Shown in pieces: positions 34,235 through 44,110 of a DNA stretch of 60,697 bases (the first letter of the stretch is position 1; each line of letters starts with the position of its first letter). The stretch is from an uncultured Lachnospiraceae bacterium. Its GTDB lineage: Bacteria; Bacillota; Clostridia; Lachnospirales; Lachnospiraceae. The notes below the pieces were generated by a model. It was not told where the DNA came from. It did no database searches and was given only the letters and a program-made list of their open reading frames with translations. The stretch is taken from the NCBI GenBank assembly GCA_947630875.1, contig CANRJG010000007.1, forward strand, positions 1 to 60,697. Reading direction: 5' to 3'. A program made the translations under genes and the position numbers.

Positions 34235-35356
34235 TCATCGATAATCTTTCTTCTGTAACTCAACATTGAGCACGATCCCCATCCCGATAAACAAACTGAC
34301 CAGAGATGTCAGCCCATAGCTTACAAAAGGAAGCGGTAATCCTGTATTCGGAATCAGACCGGTTGCGACTGCAATATTGACAAACCCCTGAAAACCGATC
34401 AACGCAGCCATCCCGGTCGCGATCAGTTTCCCCGACAAATCAGATGCGTTTTTTGCAATCATCAGACAGGAAGCGACGATGAATCCAAGAAGAAGAATGA
34501 TGAATACCGAACCCAGAAATCCCAGTTCCTCCCCGGCAATAGAGAAAATAAAGTCAGCCTGAGGTTCTGAAATGTAATTCCCGTTTTTCACGGAACTGAT
34601 CACATTGTTGTTCAATCCTTTTCCGGTGAGCTTTCCTGAACCGATTGCGATGATAGAATTTGCCTGTTGGTAACCTTCTGAATTAATGTATTGTTCGGGA
34701 TGCAGCCACGCCATAATCCGATTGTACTGATGTGTATACAGGATCTTGTCCCCTACTTTTTCCACTAAAACGACAAAAGCGGCGGCCAGGGGCGCGGCAA
34801 CAGCCAGAAAGGTTCCTATGATCTTATAACTTAATCCGCCGACAAACAGTATAGCACAGAGTATAAATACAACGGTGATGGATGTCGAAAGATCGGGCTG
34901 CATGAAGATGAGCGCAACCGGAAGCGCACATAAAACAAAAAGTTTCAGCAATGTCTTCCAGGAATTTATATTATCTTCATGTTCCATTATATATTGCGCC
35001 AGAAATAAAATCAATAGTATTTTCGTCAGCTCAGAAGGCTGAAACTGAAAACTTTCCGTAATCTGAATCCAACGGGTCGCTCCATGGGATGCTTTTCCGC
35101 CCAGTTTGACCCAGAGCAGAAGACCCACATTGACCAGATAAATAATTCGGTAAAAAAACAGTATAAAATGATAGTCAAGAAGCGAAAAAATAATCATCAG
35201 TACCACGCCCAGTATCAGTCCCATGATCTGCGTTTTCTGATAAGACGGATCGGCGCTGCCAATCAGCAGAATGCCAAGTACCGATATGCCGATCAGACAG
35301 AAAAACAGACTGAACCGGTAATGGTCTATGTTGTATTTTTTGATAATGTTTGTCAT
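34235..35356 (-). CDS. rodA: SEDS peptidoglycan glycosyltransferase RodA
   Basis: This 373-residue protein has about ten transmembrane helices. It shows the FtsW/RodA/SpoVE signatures 'WIQITESFQFQPSELTKILLILFLAQYI', 'GQAD/PQADFIFSIAGEELGF' and 'GLPLPFVSYGLTSLV'. It polymerises lipid II for side-wall growth together with the class B PBP encoded upstream. The context (mreBCD, PBP2, minDE) favours RodA over FtsW. Confidence 0.93.
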   Translation of the reverse strand: MTNIIKKYNIDHYRFSLFFCLIGISVLGILLIGSADPSYQKTQIMGLILGVVLMIIFSLLDYHFILFFYRIIYLVNVGLLLWVKLGGKASHGATRWIQITESFQFQPSELTKILLILFLAQYIMEHEDNINSWKTLLKLFVLCALPVALIFMQPDLSTSITVVFILCAILFVGGLSYKIIGTFLAVAAPLAAAFVVLVEKVGDKILYTHQYNRIMAWLHPEQYINSEGYQQANSIIAIGSGKLTGKGLNNNVISSVKNGNYISEPQADFIFSIAGEELGFLGSVFIILLLGFIVASCLMIAKNASDLSGKLIATGMAALIGFQGFVNIAVATGLIPNTGLPLPFVSYGLTSLVSLFIGMGIVLNVELQKKDYR

Positions 35357-35385
35357 ATTGAACGCCTCTTTCGTATCAATTGCAG

Positions 35386-35670
35386 CTACGGCTTTAAGGT
35401 AACGGCGTTGCTCACCGACTTAATCGGCGCGTTAGCGCAGATCTTCGCCTGATAAGTACCCTTGTCCTTCAGGGAAGTTTTCCGGATCTGTACATTCACC
35501 GCATCTGCGTCAATCTCCAGATATTTGGAAATGACCCGGGTCAGATCCTTTTTCAGCATTTCCATCATATCGGGATTGCAGTCCACCCGGTCGGAAATCA
35601 GCAGCACTTTCAGCCGGTCCATGGCGATGCTTTTGGATTTATTACGATTCAGATAATACCGGAATTTCAT
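35386..35670 (-). CDS. minE: cell division topological specificity factor MinE
   Basis: This 94-residue partner of MinD displaces it from the membrane and sets Min oscillation. The family core is visible as 'AMDRLKVLLISDRVDCNPDMMEMLKKDLTRVISKYLEIDADAVNVQI'. Its ATG overlaps the minD stop (ATGA), so translation is coupled. Confidence 0.93.
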   Translation of the reverse strand: MKFRYYLNRNKSKSIAMDRLKVLLISDRVDCNPDMMEMLKKDLTRVISKYLEIDADAVNVQIRKTSLKDKGTYQAKICANAPIKSVSNAVTLKP

Positions 35671-36473
35671 GAGCGCACCTCCCTCTGCTTTTTTAACAAC
35701 CCGGTAAAACGCATAAAAAATCTTCGTTTCACTGCGAGATCCATAAAGGGAACTTCTTTGCCCATAATCCGGCAGCAGATATTCATAAAGGCCTGTCCGA
35801 CTTTGGAATCGTCACCGGCCACTGGTTCTCCCTGATTGGTGGAAATGACGATCCGCTCATCATCCGGAATAATACCGATCAGATTGATGGCCAGAATATC
35901 CACCACGTCATCCATTGACATCATGTCGCCGCGCATCACCATATCCATGCGGATGCGGTTGACAATCAGGTCGCAGCGCGACATGCCTTTTGCTTCCAGC
36001 AGACCGATAATGCGGTCCGCGTCCCGTATAGCGGAAACCTCCGGCGTCGTTACTACCAGCGCCCGGTCGGCACCCGCCACTGCGTTTTGGAATCCCTGCT
36101 CGATGCCGGCAGGACAATCCAGTATAATATAATCAAAACAGTCTCTTAACTGCTGCGTCAGCTCCGTCATCTGCTCGGGATTGACCGCCGTTTTATCTCT
36201 TGTCTGCGCGGAAGGAAGGACGAAAAGCCCTGGATACCGCTTGTCCCTGATCAGTGCCTGCTTCAGTCTGCAGTTTCCTTCGATCACATCCACCAGATGA
36301 TAGACAATCCGATTTTCCAGACCCATAACCACATCCAGATTCCGCAGACCGATATCGGTATCGATCAGGACGACCTTCTTCCCCAGTTTTGCAAGGCCTG
36401 TCCCGATATTTGCCGTTGTCGTCGTCTTTCCTACGCCGCCTTTTCCCGAAGTCACTACAATTACTTCACTCAT
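35667..36473 (-). CDS. minD: septum-site determining ATPase MinD
   Basis: This 268-residue ParA-family ATPase has deviant Walker A 'SGKGGVGKTTTTANIG' and 'VVLIDTDIGLRNLDVVMGLENR'. It also has 'DYIILDCPAGIEQGF' (Walker B) and a C-terminal basic amphipathic membrane-targeting helix. It recruits MinC to block polar division; minC is not in the window. AGGAGG precedes ATG 36473. Confidence 0.96.
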   Translation of the reverse strand: MSEVIVVTSGKGGVGKTTTTANIGTGLAKLGKKVVLIDTDIGLRNLDVVMGLENRIVYHLVDVIEGNCRLKQALIRDKRYPGLFVLPSAQTRDKTAVNPEQMTELTQQLRDCFDYIILDCPAGIEQGFQNAVAGADRALVVTTPEVSAIRDADRIIGLLEAKGMSRCDLIVNRIRMDMVMRGDMMSMDDVVDILAINLIGIIPDDERIVISTNQGEPVAGDDSKVGQAFMNICCRIMGKEVPFMDLAVKRRFFMRFTGLLKKQREVRS

Positions 36474-36595
36474 ATACGGTTCCTCCTATCGTTTGCACTC
36501 AATATAGCACAGGAAAACCGTAAATTATGTCAAAACGGGTGCGCGGAAAAATAAATTATGCAGACAGACAACAACGGAAAAATCAACACAAAGCG

Positions 36596-39442
36596 TCAGT
36601 CGTGAATGACTTCCGTACCCGGCGTAATTGCCCTGCCGGTTACGATTTCTTCTTTCTTTGCAAAATTAAAATAATAATTCAGTACGTCTCTGGCAATTTC
36701 CACTGCGTTGGAAGATACGTATCCGTTGGGAATACGCACGGAGATGCCCACCTGGGGCGCCTCGCTGGGCGCATATCCCACAAACAGCGCATGGTCGCCC
36801 CGATTTGCCACTTCCTGCGCAGTTCCGGTTTTTCCGGATACCTGCACCTGCATCCCGGAAAGTACCGAAGAAGACGCGGCCATGTTGCGCATACCGGTGC
36901 GAATCACTGACATAGAGGACGAAGAAAAATCCAGCTTCCGCGTCAGTTTCGGCTCTATCTGTTTTAACACTTCTCCCTCCGCTGTTTTCACAGAATCTAT
37001 CAGTGAAAGCTGATAAAGGTTGCCGCCGTTGGCAATGGTGGAAACATATCTGGCAAGCTGTGAACTGGTATAATTGTGATTGGACTGTCCGATGGCGGCC
37101 GTAATCGGATACTGGGTTGCAATCTGCGGTTCACTTTCTGCGATTTCCACGCCGGACACCTCGTCCAGACCGAACTGAGCCGCATATTTGGCCAGCCGGG
37201 AAATACCGAAGGAATCATTGAAGGAACTTTCGTCACTGCCGGTAAGACCCAGCCGATATCCCACTTCATAGAAAAAGTAGTTGCAGGAATGCCGTATGGC
37301 GGAAGTAACGTTCAGATATCCGTGATTCAAAGGATAGATCCAGCACTTATTATTCGATTCAACTTTTGTAAATTCGCCCCGATCCTCGATCATGGTATCC
37401 GGCGTAATCACCCCTTCTTCCAGTCCAGCCACCGCGGAAACCATTTTAAAAGTGGAACCCGGCGCCGTCTTCTGCTGGGTCGCCCGGTTGTAAAGGGGCA
37501 GCGCCGCGTCATTAATCAGCTGATTGTAGTAGGCGGAATCGATATGATTGGTCAGCCGGTTATTGTCATAGCTGGGATACGATACCAGCGCCTTTACCTT
37601 TCCGGTATTGACATCCGTCAGCACGACAGCAGCGGAACAGGGATCCAGGGCCAGCTGTGCCGGCGTCAGCTCCAGATTGGCGATTTTTTCGTAAATAAAA
37701 TCAAAGGGCGACGACCTTCCCGAGGCCAGTCCGTCATACCGGCTGATATCCATGGCCAGGATATTCTGATCGTACAGAATCAGACAGAGTTCTCTTCCGC
37801 TGATCTGTTTGTCCAGAATCAGATACTCATACAGAAGTTTTTCATAAGTCCGGTCATGCTCCATTTCTCCCCGAATATAATCGGTCAGACTGATATACAG
37901 TTCTTCCGCATCGGCATAGGCGTTGTCCGCCAGAATCAGATTCGTATCAATCAGTTTATCTGCAATACAGGTGCTGATGTATTCCCGGAGGCTGATATTC
38001 CCCCGGCTCAGCTCCTGATACGGCGTATAATTTTCCGTCGCGGCGTCCTCTTTGACGACGCCCTTGTCCACGATATGATTGAGGATTTCATACTGATAAT
38101 CCTGAAATTCCTCGCTGTATTCAATGACCGGTTTGCTGGTTCCGGCCGTCAGTTCCCCGCAGATGCTGCCGGTCACCGCGTCAAATTTGGATTTCCATGT
38201 CTGATACACCTGCCGTTCATTATTGCTGGCGTCCGCTGCCAGAAAATGTGCCGTATTGATCAGGTTATTTTTGATCAGCTGAATGTAAACGTCGTCAATG
38301 GAAATCACCAGATCGTCAGTTTCCGTGATCTTTCTCGTTTCATATCCGCTGGTCCGCACCAGTCTGGAAAGCAGAATACCCGCCAGATGCTCTTCCAGAA
38401 TATGGTAAATGGTTTCCTGCTGATCCGCATCCACGGAAAGATAAACGTCATTTCCGGCAGTAGGCTGGGTTTCCTCATCTACTTCGATGACTTTGCCCAG
38501 ATTGTCCACAAAAAAGGAAGTAAAGCCATTGGTGCCCTGCAGATCGCTTTCCATATATCGTTCGATGCCTGTTTTTCCCACGACGTAAGATTCATCATAT
38601 TTTTCATCGATGCCCTGGTAATCATTCAGTTCCTCGGTGGAAATACCTCCCACATAGCCCAGAATCTGCGACATATAAGGTGAATAATTGTATTTGCGGA
38701 TCGTAGATTCTTTGATGGACACGCCGTTGTACTGTTCTTCATTTTCCAGAATAGCAGCTTTTGTGGCATCGGAAATGTTTTCCGCAATGGTGGTGGTAAT
38801 ATATTTCTGATAACTGTTAAAGGAAAGCCCGGTTCGAATGGACAGAAGCTTTAAAACCTGATCGGCAGTCAGTGCCGCCGTATCGATGCCGTATACGTTT
38901 TCGCCGCAAAGATACGCCACCAGATCATTGGCGGACATGTTCCTTTCTTCGTCTGTCAGATCATCAATATAAACCTGACCGAAAATATCCGCCAGAAATC
39001 GAAGCCGTGCATTTCCGTCGTTCATATAGATATATTGACCGTTTTCATCAACGGAAACATCAAAATCCCGGATTACGGAATCACCATTGGATTCAATAAT
39101 TGTAAACAGTTTCAGCAGCTGGGAATTAAGGGTTTTATTTTTCTGTTCCAGATTCTTATACGTCCCGTTATCCTCGATGACGACGGAATAGACCAGTTCA
39201 TTATAAGCCAGCACTCTGCCTTTGCAGTCATATATCTGCCCCCGGGTATTGGGAATTACCTGTTCTTTTTTGATTTTGATATTAAAATTGGAAAGGTATT
39301 CATCGCCGTGAATGATCTGCAGACGATATAAACGGGCGACGAGAATCCCGCACAAAACCAGCATGAGAAGCGCAAATACAAGTATTCTGGAATTGAAGAA
39401 ATAGATCAGATTATCTTTTAACTTACGAAACAAAATAACCAT
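36596..39442 (-). CDS. mrdA: class B penicillin-binding protein 2 (elongasome transpeptidase)
   Basis: A cytoplasmic tail and one transmembrane helix (about 15-35) are followed by a PBP dimerisation domain and a C-terminal transpeptidase with SxxK 'PGSTFKM', SxN 'SCNYFF' and KTG 'SGKTGTAQ'. At about 948 residues it is longer than the classic 600-700. A helical, Asp/Glu/Tyr-rich insertion lies between the dimerisation and catalytic domains (about 355-590). The ATG at 39442 overlaps mreD by 20 bases and best fits the membrane topology, although the ribosome site is short-spaced. It cross-links new wall with RodA. Confidence 0.92.
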   Translation of the reverse strand: MVILFRKLKDNLIYFFNSRILVFALLMLVLCGILVARLYRLQIIHGDEYLSNFNIKIKKEQVIPNTRGQIYDCKGRVLAYNELVYSVVIEDNGTYKNLEQKNKTLNSQLLKLFTIIESNGDSVIRDFDVSVDENGQYIYMNDGNARLRFLADIFGQVYIDDLTDEERNMSANDLVAYLCGENVYGIDTAALTADQVLKLLSIRTGLSFNSYQKYITTTIAENISDATKAAILENEEQYNGVSIKESTIRKYNYSPYMSQILGYVGGISTEELNDYQGIDEKYDESYVVGKTGIERYMESDLQGTNGFTSFFVDNLGKVIEVDEETQPTAGNDVYLSVDADQQETIYHILEEHLAGILLSRLVRTSGYETRKITETDDLVISIDDVYIQLIKNNLINTAHFLAADASNNERQVYQTWKSKFDAVTGSICGELTAGTSKPVIEYSEEFQDYQYEILNHIVDKGVVKEDAATENYTPYQELSRGNISLREYISTCIADKLIDTNLILADNAYADAEELYISLTDYIRGEMEHDRTYEKLLYEYLILDKQISGRELCLILYDQNILAMDISRYDGLASGRSSPFDFIYEKIANLELTPAQLALDPCSAAVVLTDVNTGKVKALVSYPSYDNNRLTNHIDSAYYNQLINDAALPLYNRATQQKTAPGSTFKMVSAVAGLEEGVITPDTMIEDRGEFTKVESNNKCWIYPLNHGYLNVTSAIRHSCNYFFYEVGYRLGLTGSDESSFNDSFGISRLAKYAAQFGLDEVSGVEIAESEPQIATQYPITAAIGQSNHNYTSSQLARYVSTIANGGNLYQLSLIDSVKTAEGEVLKQIEPKLTRKLDFSSSSMSVIRTGMRNMAASSSVLSGMQVQVSGKTGTAQEVANRGDHALFVGYAPSEAPQVGISVRIPNGYVSSNAVEIARDVLNYYFNFAKKEEIVTGRAITPGTEVIHD

Positions 39443-39956
39443 CTGCCTTTCTCTCATCGGTGGACAGCTTCTGTTCAATCAGAAACAGAACACGGTACAG
39501 CAGCGCCCCTGCCAGGACAGTGTAAATCACTGCCGGCACCATCATGTGCCGCAGATAATAGAGGAATTTCGTATCTCCAAACAGCAGAAACGAAGCCGCA
39601 AACATATAGAGATTGTAGAGAAAATCCCCCGCTGCAATCAGAAGCAAAGGGATTTTTAAATCAAAATTGTAATCGAAATAGTCTTTATTGCATTTTCCGG
39701 CAGCAAAGCCCAGCAGGAGGAAAACCAGACAGGACACGCCAATCATATAGCCGCTGAATATATCGTACAGAAGTCCCGTCAGAAAACCGAAGACCACACC
39801 CCAGGAAGAGCCCCGGAAATAGGCAAGCGAAAGGATCAGCACAAGGCACAGATCCGGCGTCACGCCGGCAAGACGCAGTTTGTCAAAGACCGAACACTGC
39901 AAAACAAATAATATGAATAATAAACCGATATAAACGGCAATTCGTTTCAATTTCAA
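39423..39956 (-). CDS. mreD: rod shape-determining protein MreD
   Basis: This 177-residue protein of about five transmembrane helices fits the MreD family ('VTPDLCLVLILSLAYFRGSSWGVVFGFLTGLLYDIFSG'). It starts at TTG 39956, which overlaps the mreC stop (TTGA), an arrangement for coupled translation. It works with MreB and MreC in cell elongation. Confidence 0.9.
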   Translation of the reverse strand: MKLKRIAVYIGLLFILFVLQCSVFDKLRLAGVTPDLCLVLILSLAYFRGSSWGVVFGFLTGLLYDIFSGYMIGVSCLVFLLLGFAAGKCNKDYFDYNFDLKIPLLLIAAGDFLYNLYMFAASFLLFGDTKFLYYLRHMMVPAVIYTVLAGALLYRVLFLIEQKLSTDERKADGYFVS

Positions 39957-40798
39957 TTTCCCGCAACTTCCTTTTTGCCTGTAATCACCATGACCTGACG
40001 GAGATGTTCGAAATCCACCGTCAGCGCGACACTTCCCGTTTTTGTCAGGTTGTTCGCATCCATGGAAATATCGGAAAGATAGCCAACCACAATATCCGGC
40101 CAGTACACGTCTGAAATATTAGAGGTAACGATCAGTTCGCCGGCGCCGGTATTATCATCAGAATCATAGAACTGTTCCAGCCGTACTTTCCCGCTTTCCT
40201 TCAGTTCCGAGTCCCCGCTGATATACCCGTAATCACCGCTGCCGACACCCTTTACGGAAACATAGCTTGCTGTATCAATGATGGAACGTACCTTGCTCCA
40301 TGTCCGCCCGACGGCCACAATTTTGCCCACAAGTCCTCCCCTGGCAATGACGTTCATTCCCTCGGCGATGCCGTCTTCCTGTCCCTTGTCGATCAGAAAG
40401 GATTCAAACCAGTTTCCGGTATCATTGGAAATCACGTTGGCAGCCAGCTTATTGTACTGACTGTAGCTTTGATCCAGCTGATACAGCTCTTTATAATCTT
40501 TCAGCATCTGATTTTCAATCTGAAGAGAAGTGATCTGTTCGGAAAGCTCTGCATAGGCTGTTTTCAGGCTTTCATTCTCCTCAAGCAGCGCATTTTTATC
40601 CTTAAATACCGACAAAGAGTCACCGAAAAAATGTCCTGCTTTCGTAAAAGCCTTTTCCACCGGCGCAATGACGTTTCCAAACGCCTGATACATGCGGCTG
40701 CTCTTTTTTACAAGAATCGTAAAGGCAATCAGGATGACGCTGAGCACAATAAATATCAGAAGCACGTATTTACTTTTTAATTTCTTTTTCTGCTTCAT
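39953..40798 (-). CDS. mreC: rod shape-determining protein MreC
   Basis: One N-terminal transmembrane helix, a coiled coil (about 70-110, 'ENESLKTAYAELSEQITSLQIENQML') and the extracellular beta-barrel domain with 'VIARGGLVGKIVAVGRTWSKVRSIID'. ATG 40798 is selected because GAAAGG lies eight bases upstream. It links MreB filaments to PBPs. Confidence 0.93.
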   Translation of the reverse strand: MKQKKKLKSKYVLLIFIVLSVILIAFTILVKKSSRMYQAFGNVIAPVEKAFTKAGHFFGDSLSVFKDKNALLEENESLKTAYAELSEQITSLQIENQMLKDYKELYQLDQSYSQYNKLAANVISNDTGNWFESFLIDKGQEDGIAEGMNVIARGGLVGKIVAVGRTWSKVRSIIDTASYVSVKGVGSGDYGYISGDSELKESGKVRLEQFYDSDDNTGAGELIVTSNISDVYWPDIVVGYLSDISMDANNLTKTGSVALTVDFEHLRQVMVITGKKEVAGN

Positions 40799-40811
40799 GG
40801 ACGCAGCCTTT

Positions 40812-41831
40812 CTAGTAATATACCTTGTCCTTCGGTTCCGCCGCATAGCCCTTGAAGGCCGGATTGGCAATAATCAGAGAAAGTCCCCGGACAACGCTTT
40901 CCGACGGCGCATCCGAAAGATGCATATCGATGTTGGTGGCCGCCTTGAAATAATCGGCGATTCTGCGCAGCTTGGACGTGCCGCCGGTCAGATAAATTCC
41001 GTTTTTAAGAATATCCGCAGAAAGCTCCGGCGGCGTTTTTTCCAATATCCCTTTGATACCGTCCACAATCAGATTCAGACATTCCCCGATGGGCTCCGTC
41101 ATTTCATTCTGTGTGAGGTCTTTTTCCAGCGGAAGCATACCGATCATGTCAAAACCGGCCACCTGAATGTGTTTGTCCGGCACTTCATTGACCGCGCATA
41201 AATGCATCCGCTTCATACTCTCCGCCGTTTTCAGTCCGATTTGAAAACTGTATTTTTTCCGGAGATAATTCTGAATTGCCTCGTCGATCTTGTTCCCACC
41301 CACCTGCAGCAATGCGCTGTGCACCACGGTTTTCATGGAAATGACAGAAATCTCACAGGTATCCGCGCCGATATCGATAACCATAACGCCATCAGGCTGA
41401 TCAATATGGATGCCCATGCCCACTGCATTTGCAATGGCCCGTTCTACAATATAAACCTTGCGGGCAAAAATACTGGAACTGGTAATCAGCTGATAAAACG
41501 CGCGTTTCTCCACCTCGGTAATATCCGTCGGCAGAGAAAGATAATAGTCGCAGGTTTTGGAAAACAGACCAAACCCGGATCCGATGTATTTCTTTAAAAT
41601 AGTTTTCGTATTTTCGATACTTGCAATAACCCCGGCGGAAATCGGATAGGAAACGGTGATACTTTCGGGCGCTTTTTCATACATCATGTATGCTTCATCT
41701 CCCACCGCCAGCACCTTTCCGTCGGCGTCCTTTGCAATAATATTTCTTTCTTTTAAAACGCTTTTTTTACTTGCATTGAATATTTTCAGATAACTGGTAC
41801 CAAAATCAATTCCATAGGTATTCAGCAGCAT
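40812..41831 (-). CDS. mreB: actin-like rod shape protein MreB
   Basis: This 339-residue protein of the MreB/Mbl family has phosphate loops 'GIDFGTSYLKIF' and 'VIDIGADTCEISVIS' and an adenosine motif 'YLTGGTSKLRRIADYF'. Both phosphate motifs differ somewhat from textbook MreB ('GIDLGTANT', 'DIGGGTTE'), so it may be a divergent paralogue specific to this cluster. It forms membrane-bound filaments guiding wall synthesis. Confidence 0.9.
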   Translation of the reverse strand: MLLNTYGIDFGTSYLKIFNASKKSVLKERNIIAKDADGKVLAVGDEAYMMYEKAPESITVSYPISAGVIASIENTKTILKKYIGSGFGLFSKTCDYYLSLPTDITEVEKRAFYQLITSSSIFARKVYIVERAIANAVGMGIHIDQPDGVMVIDIGADTCEISVISMKTVVHSALLQVGGNKIDEAIQNYLRKKYSFQIGLKTAESMKRMHLCAVNEVPDKHIQVAGFDMIGMLPLEKDLTQNEMTEPIGECLNLIVDGIKGILEKTPPELSADILKNGIYLTGGTSKLRRIADYFKAATNIDMHLSDAPSESVVRGLSLIIANPAFKGYAAEPKDKVYY

Positions 41832-41865
41832 CGCATTTTTCTCCGTTTCACTGATGAATGGTATA

Positions 41866-42561
41866 TTAATATAAATTCTCTTTTTCCCGAAAACTGTAAT
41901 AACGGTTATCTCCGATCACAATATGATCCACCAGAGGAATGGACAGCACTTCTCCTGCCTGAATCAGCCGCTTGGTCAGCAGAATATCTTCCCTGCTGGG
42001 CATGGGATCTCCGCTGGGATGATTATGCAGCAGCACAATACCCACGGCGTCATGGCGAACCGCTTCGATGTACACTTCCCGGGGCGATGCGACGGAGGCG
42101 TTGACGCTTCCGCGAAACACTTCTTTATCTCCCAGAAAATCACCCCGGGAATTTAAAAAAGCCGCAATTACCGTTTCGTATGTAAGATGCCGCATGTCCT
42201 CCATATAATACTGCGCAATGGTTTCCGGCTTTGTAAATGCCAGTCTGGTCAATGCCTTCGCTTTGGAAATTCGCCTGGCAAACTCAATGGCAGCCAGAAA
42301 CTGCAGGCTTCTGACTTTCCCGAGGCCGCCGATCTTGCGAAGATCTGCGTACTGCAGATGATGCAAAGCATCCAGATTATTATTCACAAGCGGATGCGAC
42401 AATATGCTTCTTGCGATTTCAATTGCGGAATGTTTTTCGGTTCCGCTGCGCAGAAGAACCGCAATCAGTTCGGAATCCTCCAGCGACTGCGCCCCATGCT
42501 TCAGCAGTTTTTCATAAGGACGCTCATTTTCCGGAAGTTCCCGGATGGGAATATGACCCAT
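41866..42561 (-). CDS. radC: RadC family JAB/MPN protein
   Basis: The 231-residue protein has an N-terminal helix-hairpin-helix region ('IGGLGKVRSLQFLAAIEFARR') and a C-terminal JAB metalloprotease-like domain. The zinc motif is 'VLLHNHPSGDPMPSREDI' (HxH...D). RadC lies next to mreB in many bacteria, and its molecular role is still uncertain. It is full length. Confidence 0.94.
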   Translation of the reverse strand: MGHIPIRELPENERPYEKLLKHGAQSLEDSELIAVLLRSGTEKHSAIEIARSILSHPLVNNNLDALHHLQYADLRKIGGLGKVRSLQFLAAIEFARRISKAKALTRLAFTKPETIAQYYMEDMRHLTYETVIAAFLNSRGDFLGDKEVFRGSVNASVASPREVYIEAVRHDAVGIVLLHNHPSGDPMPSREDILLTKRLIQAGEVLSIPLVDHIVIGDNRYYSFREKENLY

Positions 42562-42635
42562 AAAACCTCATTTCAAGTTCCTGACAGCCCGTGTCTTAAA
42601 AATTTCTCCCTCAGTCATTTATAGCACAATATGCG

Positions 42636-44099
42636 TCACTCAATCGGCACAAGATACTCGCCGCCAGCCGCCGTTTTCTGCAATGCAAAAACGGCTCCGT
42701 TTTTCACATTCACGGCATAATTGCTTTCTCCGTTCACGGAATCTGTCATAGTGATGCAGTAAAACAACTCCTCATCCAGTGATATAATATTGGCGCAGTC
42801 AAAGGAAGGTTCATCTCCTGCGCTGTTGAACACTTTATCACCGCGCTCCGACAGCTTTCCGTGATCGATCAGCACCTGCTGAACCGAATAAATGGCTTCT
42901 CTTAAGGAAACATCGTAAGACGGCTCATAAATATATGCTCTGGATGTGGATTCACTTTCATTGCCGTTCTGATCGATAAATTTCACGGTAAAAATATGGT
43001 TTCCGTAAGCGATCGTCATACCGGGTTTATATACGGCGGCATTGGCATCCGGCTCACTCTCATCCAGCGTATAATATGCGGTACAGCCGGTGGGAACTTC
43101 TATGACAATTTCGGTTTCTTTTGTATAGGTGCCGCTTTTCGGATACACCACAGGCGCTGCAATGTCGCCGGAAACAATATTGTAAGAGACAGAATAATCT
43201 TTGCTTTTTACACCGGCTGCATTGATGCTGATGGCATGCACCGTCGTTTTTCCTTCCTCATTGATCAGAAACGGCTCCGTATAAAGCGCGGAAGTTTCAT
43301 TTGCCTCCGAACCATCCAGCGTATAGTAAACACTGGCGCCTTCTTCTGAACGGATCGAAACCATCAGCGGTTCATCATAAGTTCCGGATTTGTAGTTGAA
43401 CTGTGGCTGATTCTGTATAATATCATATAAGGCTTCTACATTTTTGCAGTCTTCCAGCTCTTTTGCCAGAGAAAAGATCGCATCCAGATTATTTTCCGCT
43501 AACAAAAGTTCTTTCAGGCGATTTACCGGCTCCGTATTATCAGAATCCACCATGGCCAGTTCTGTCAGATAGGATTTCAAATTAAACGTGGATTCGTCTC
43601 CTTCACTGAGTCTGACCAGATTGTTCAGAACGGCAATCTTTCTGTCCCTGGAATTTGTTTTCTCCAGTGCCTTTTCATAATAAACAATGGCGGCATCCGG
43701 ATTTCCGGCGTCTTCTGCCGTCTGCCCTTTTCTGCAGTTTGCCGTATAGGAAGAATAAGTAAAATAATACAGCAGTATCAGAACGAGAATTGCGAACAGC
43801 AGGAACAGTCCGGAAAAAATTCCCACCAGACGTACCACCCGCTCAGAATATTTTTCCGAAAGTTCCTCTTCGTTGATAATCCGGTACAGACGTTTGAAGG
43901 GATTGCGATATTTATTTTTGAATTCTTCAGAAAATACGTCTACGTCCGCTGTGTCCGCATTTTTTTCTTCGTGCATGGAAGGGGAATCCACATCATGCAG
44001 ATTGCCGGTATCCACTGCTTCCGTCACTCTTCTGCGGCGTCTGTTCAGCTTCAGTTTATCCATATCCTGAAGATCTATTTTCTTTGTTTTATCAGACAT
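42636..44099 (-). CDS. membrane protein with TPR-like and chitobiase C-terminal-type domains
   Basis: A cytoplasmic basic N-terminus of about 105 residues is followed by a transmembrane helix (about 107-130), a TPR-like region (about 135-240) and two CHB_HEX_C-type beta domains ('YYTLDGSEANETSALYTEP', 'YYTLDESEPDANAAVYKPG'). A C-terminal domain of about 90 residues follows. It probably faces the wall, but the ligand is unknown. It lies 11 bases after folD and is likely co-transcribed with it. Confidence 0.78.
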   Translation of the reverse strand: MSDKTKKIDLQDMDKLKLNRRRRRVTEAVDTGNLHDVDSPSMHEEKNADTADVDVFSEEFKNKYRNPFKRLYRIINEEELSEKYSERVVRLVGIFSGLFLLFAILVLILLYYFTYSSYTANCRKGQTAEDAGNPDAAIVYYEKALEKTNSRDRKIAVLNNLVRLSEGDESTFNLKSYLTELAMVDSDNTEPVNRLKELLLAENNLDAIFSLAKELEDCKNVEALYDIIQNQPQFNYKSGTYDEPLMVSIRSEEGASVYYTLDGSEANETSALYTEPFLINEEGKTTVHAISINAAGVKSKDYSVSYNIVSGDIAAPVVYPKSGTYTKETEIVIEVPTGCTAYYTLDESEPDANAAVYKPGMTIAYGNHIFTVKFIDQNGNESESTSRAYIYEPSYDVSLREAIYSVQQVLIDHGKLSERGDKVFNSAGDEPSFDCANIISLDEELFYCITMTDSVNGESNYAVNVKNGAVFALQKTAAGGEYLVPIE

Positions 44100-44110
44100 A
44101 GAACAACCTT

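Noticed and set aside
37076-38683. A 535-codon open frame on the plus strand opposite PBP2
   Set aside because: PBP2 has all catalytic motifs in the minus frame; the plus frame is compositionally odd and has no recognisable domain or start site.
42562-42635. CRISPR arrays, rRNA or tRNA genes anywhere in the window
   Set aside because: No regularly spaced repeats or recognisable RNA gene cores were found on reading; the intergenic gaps are mostly too short.
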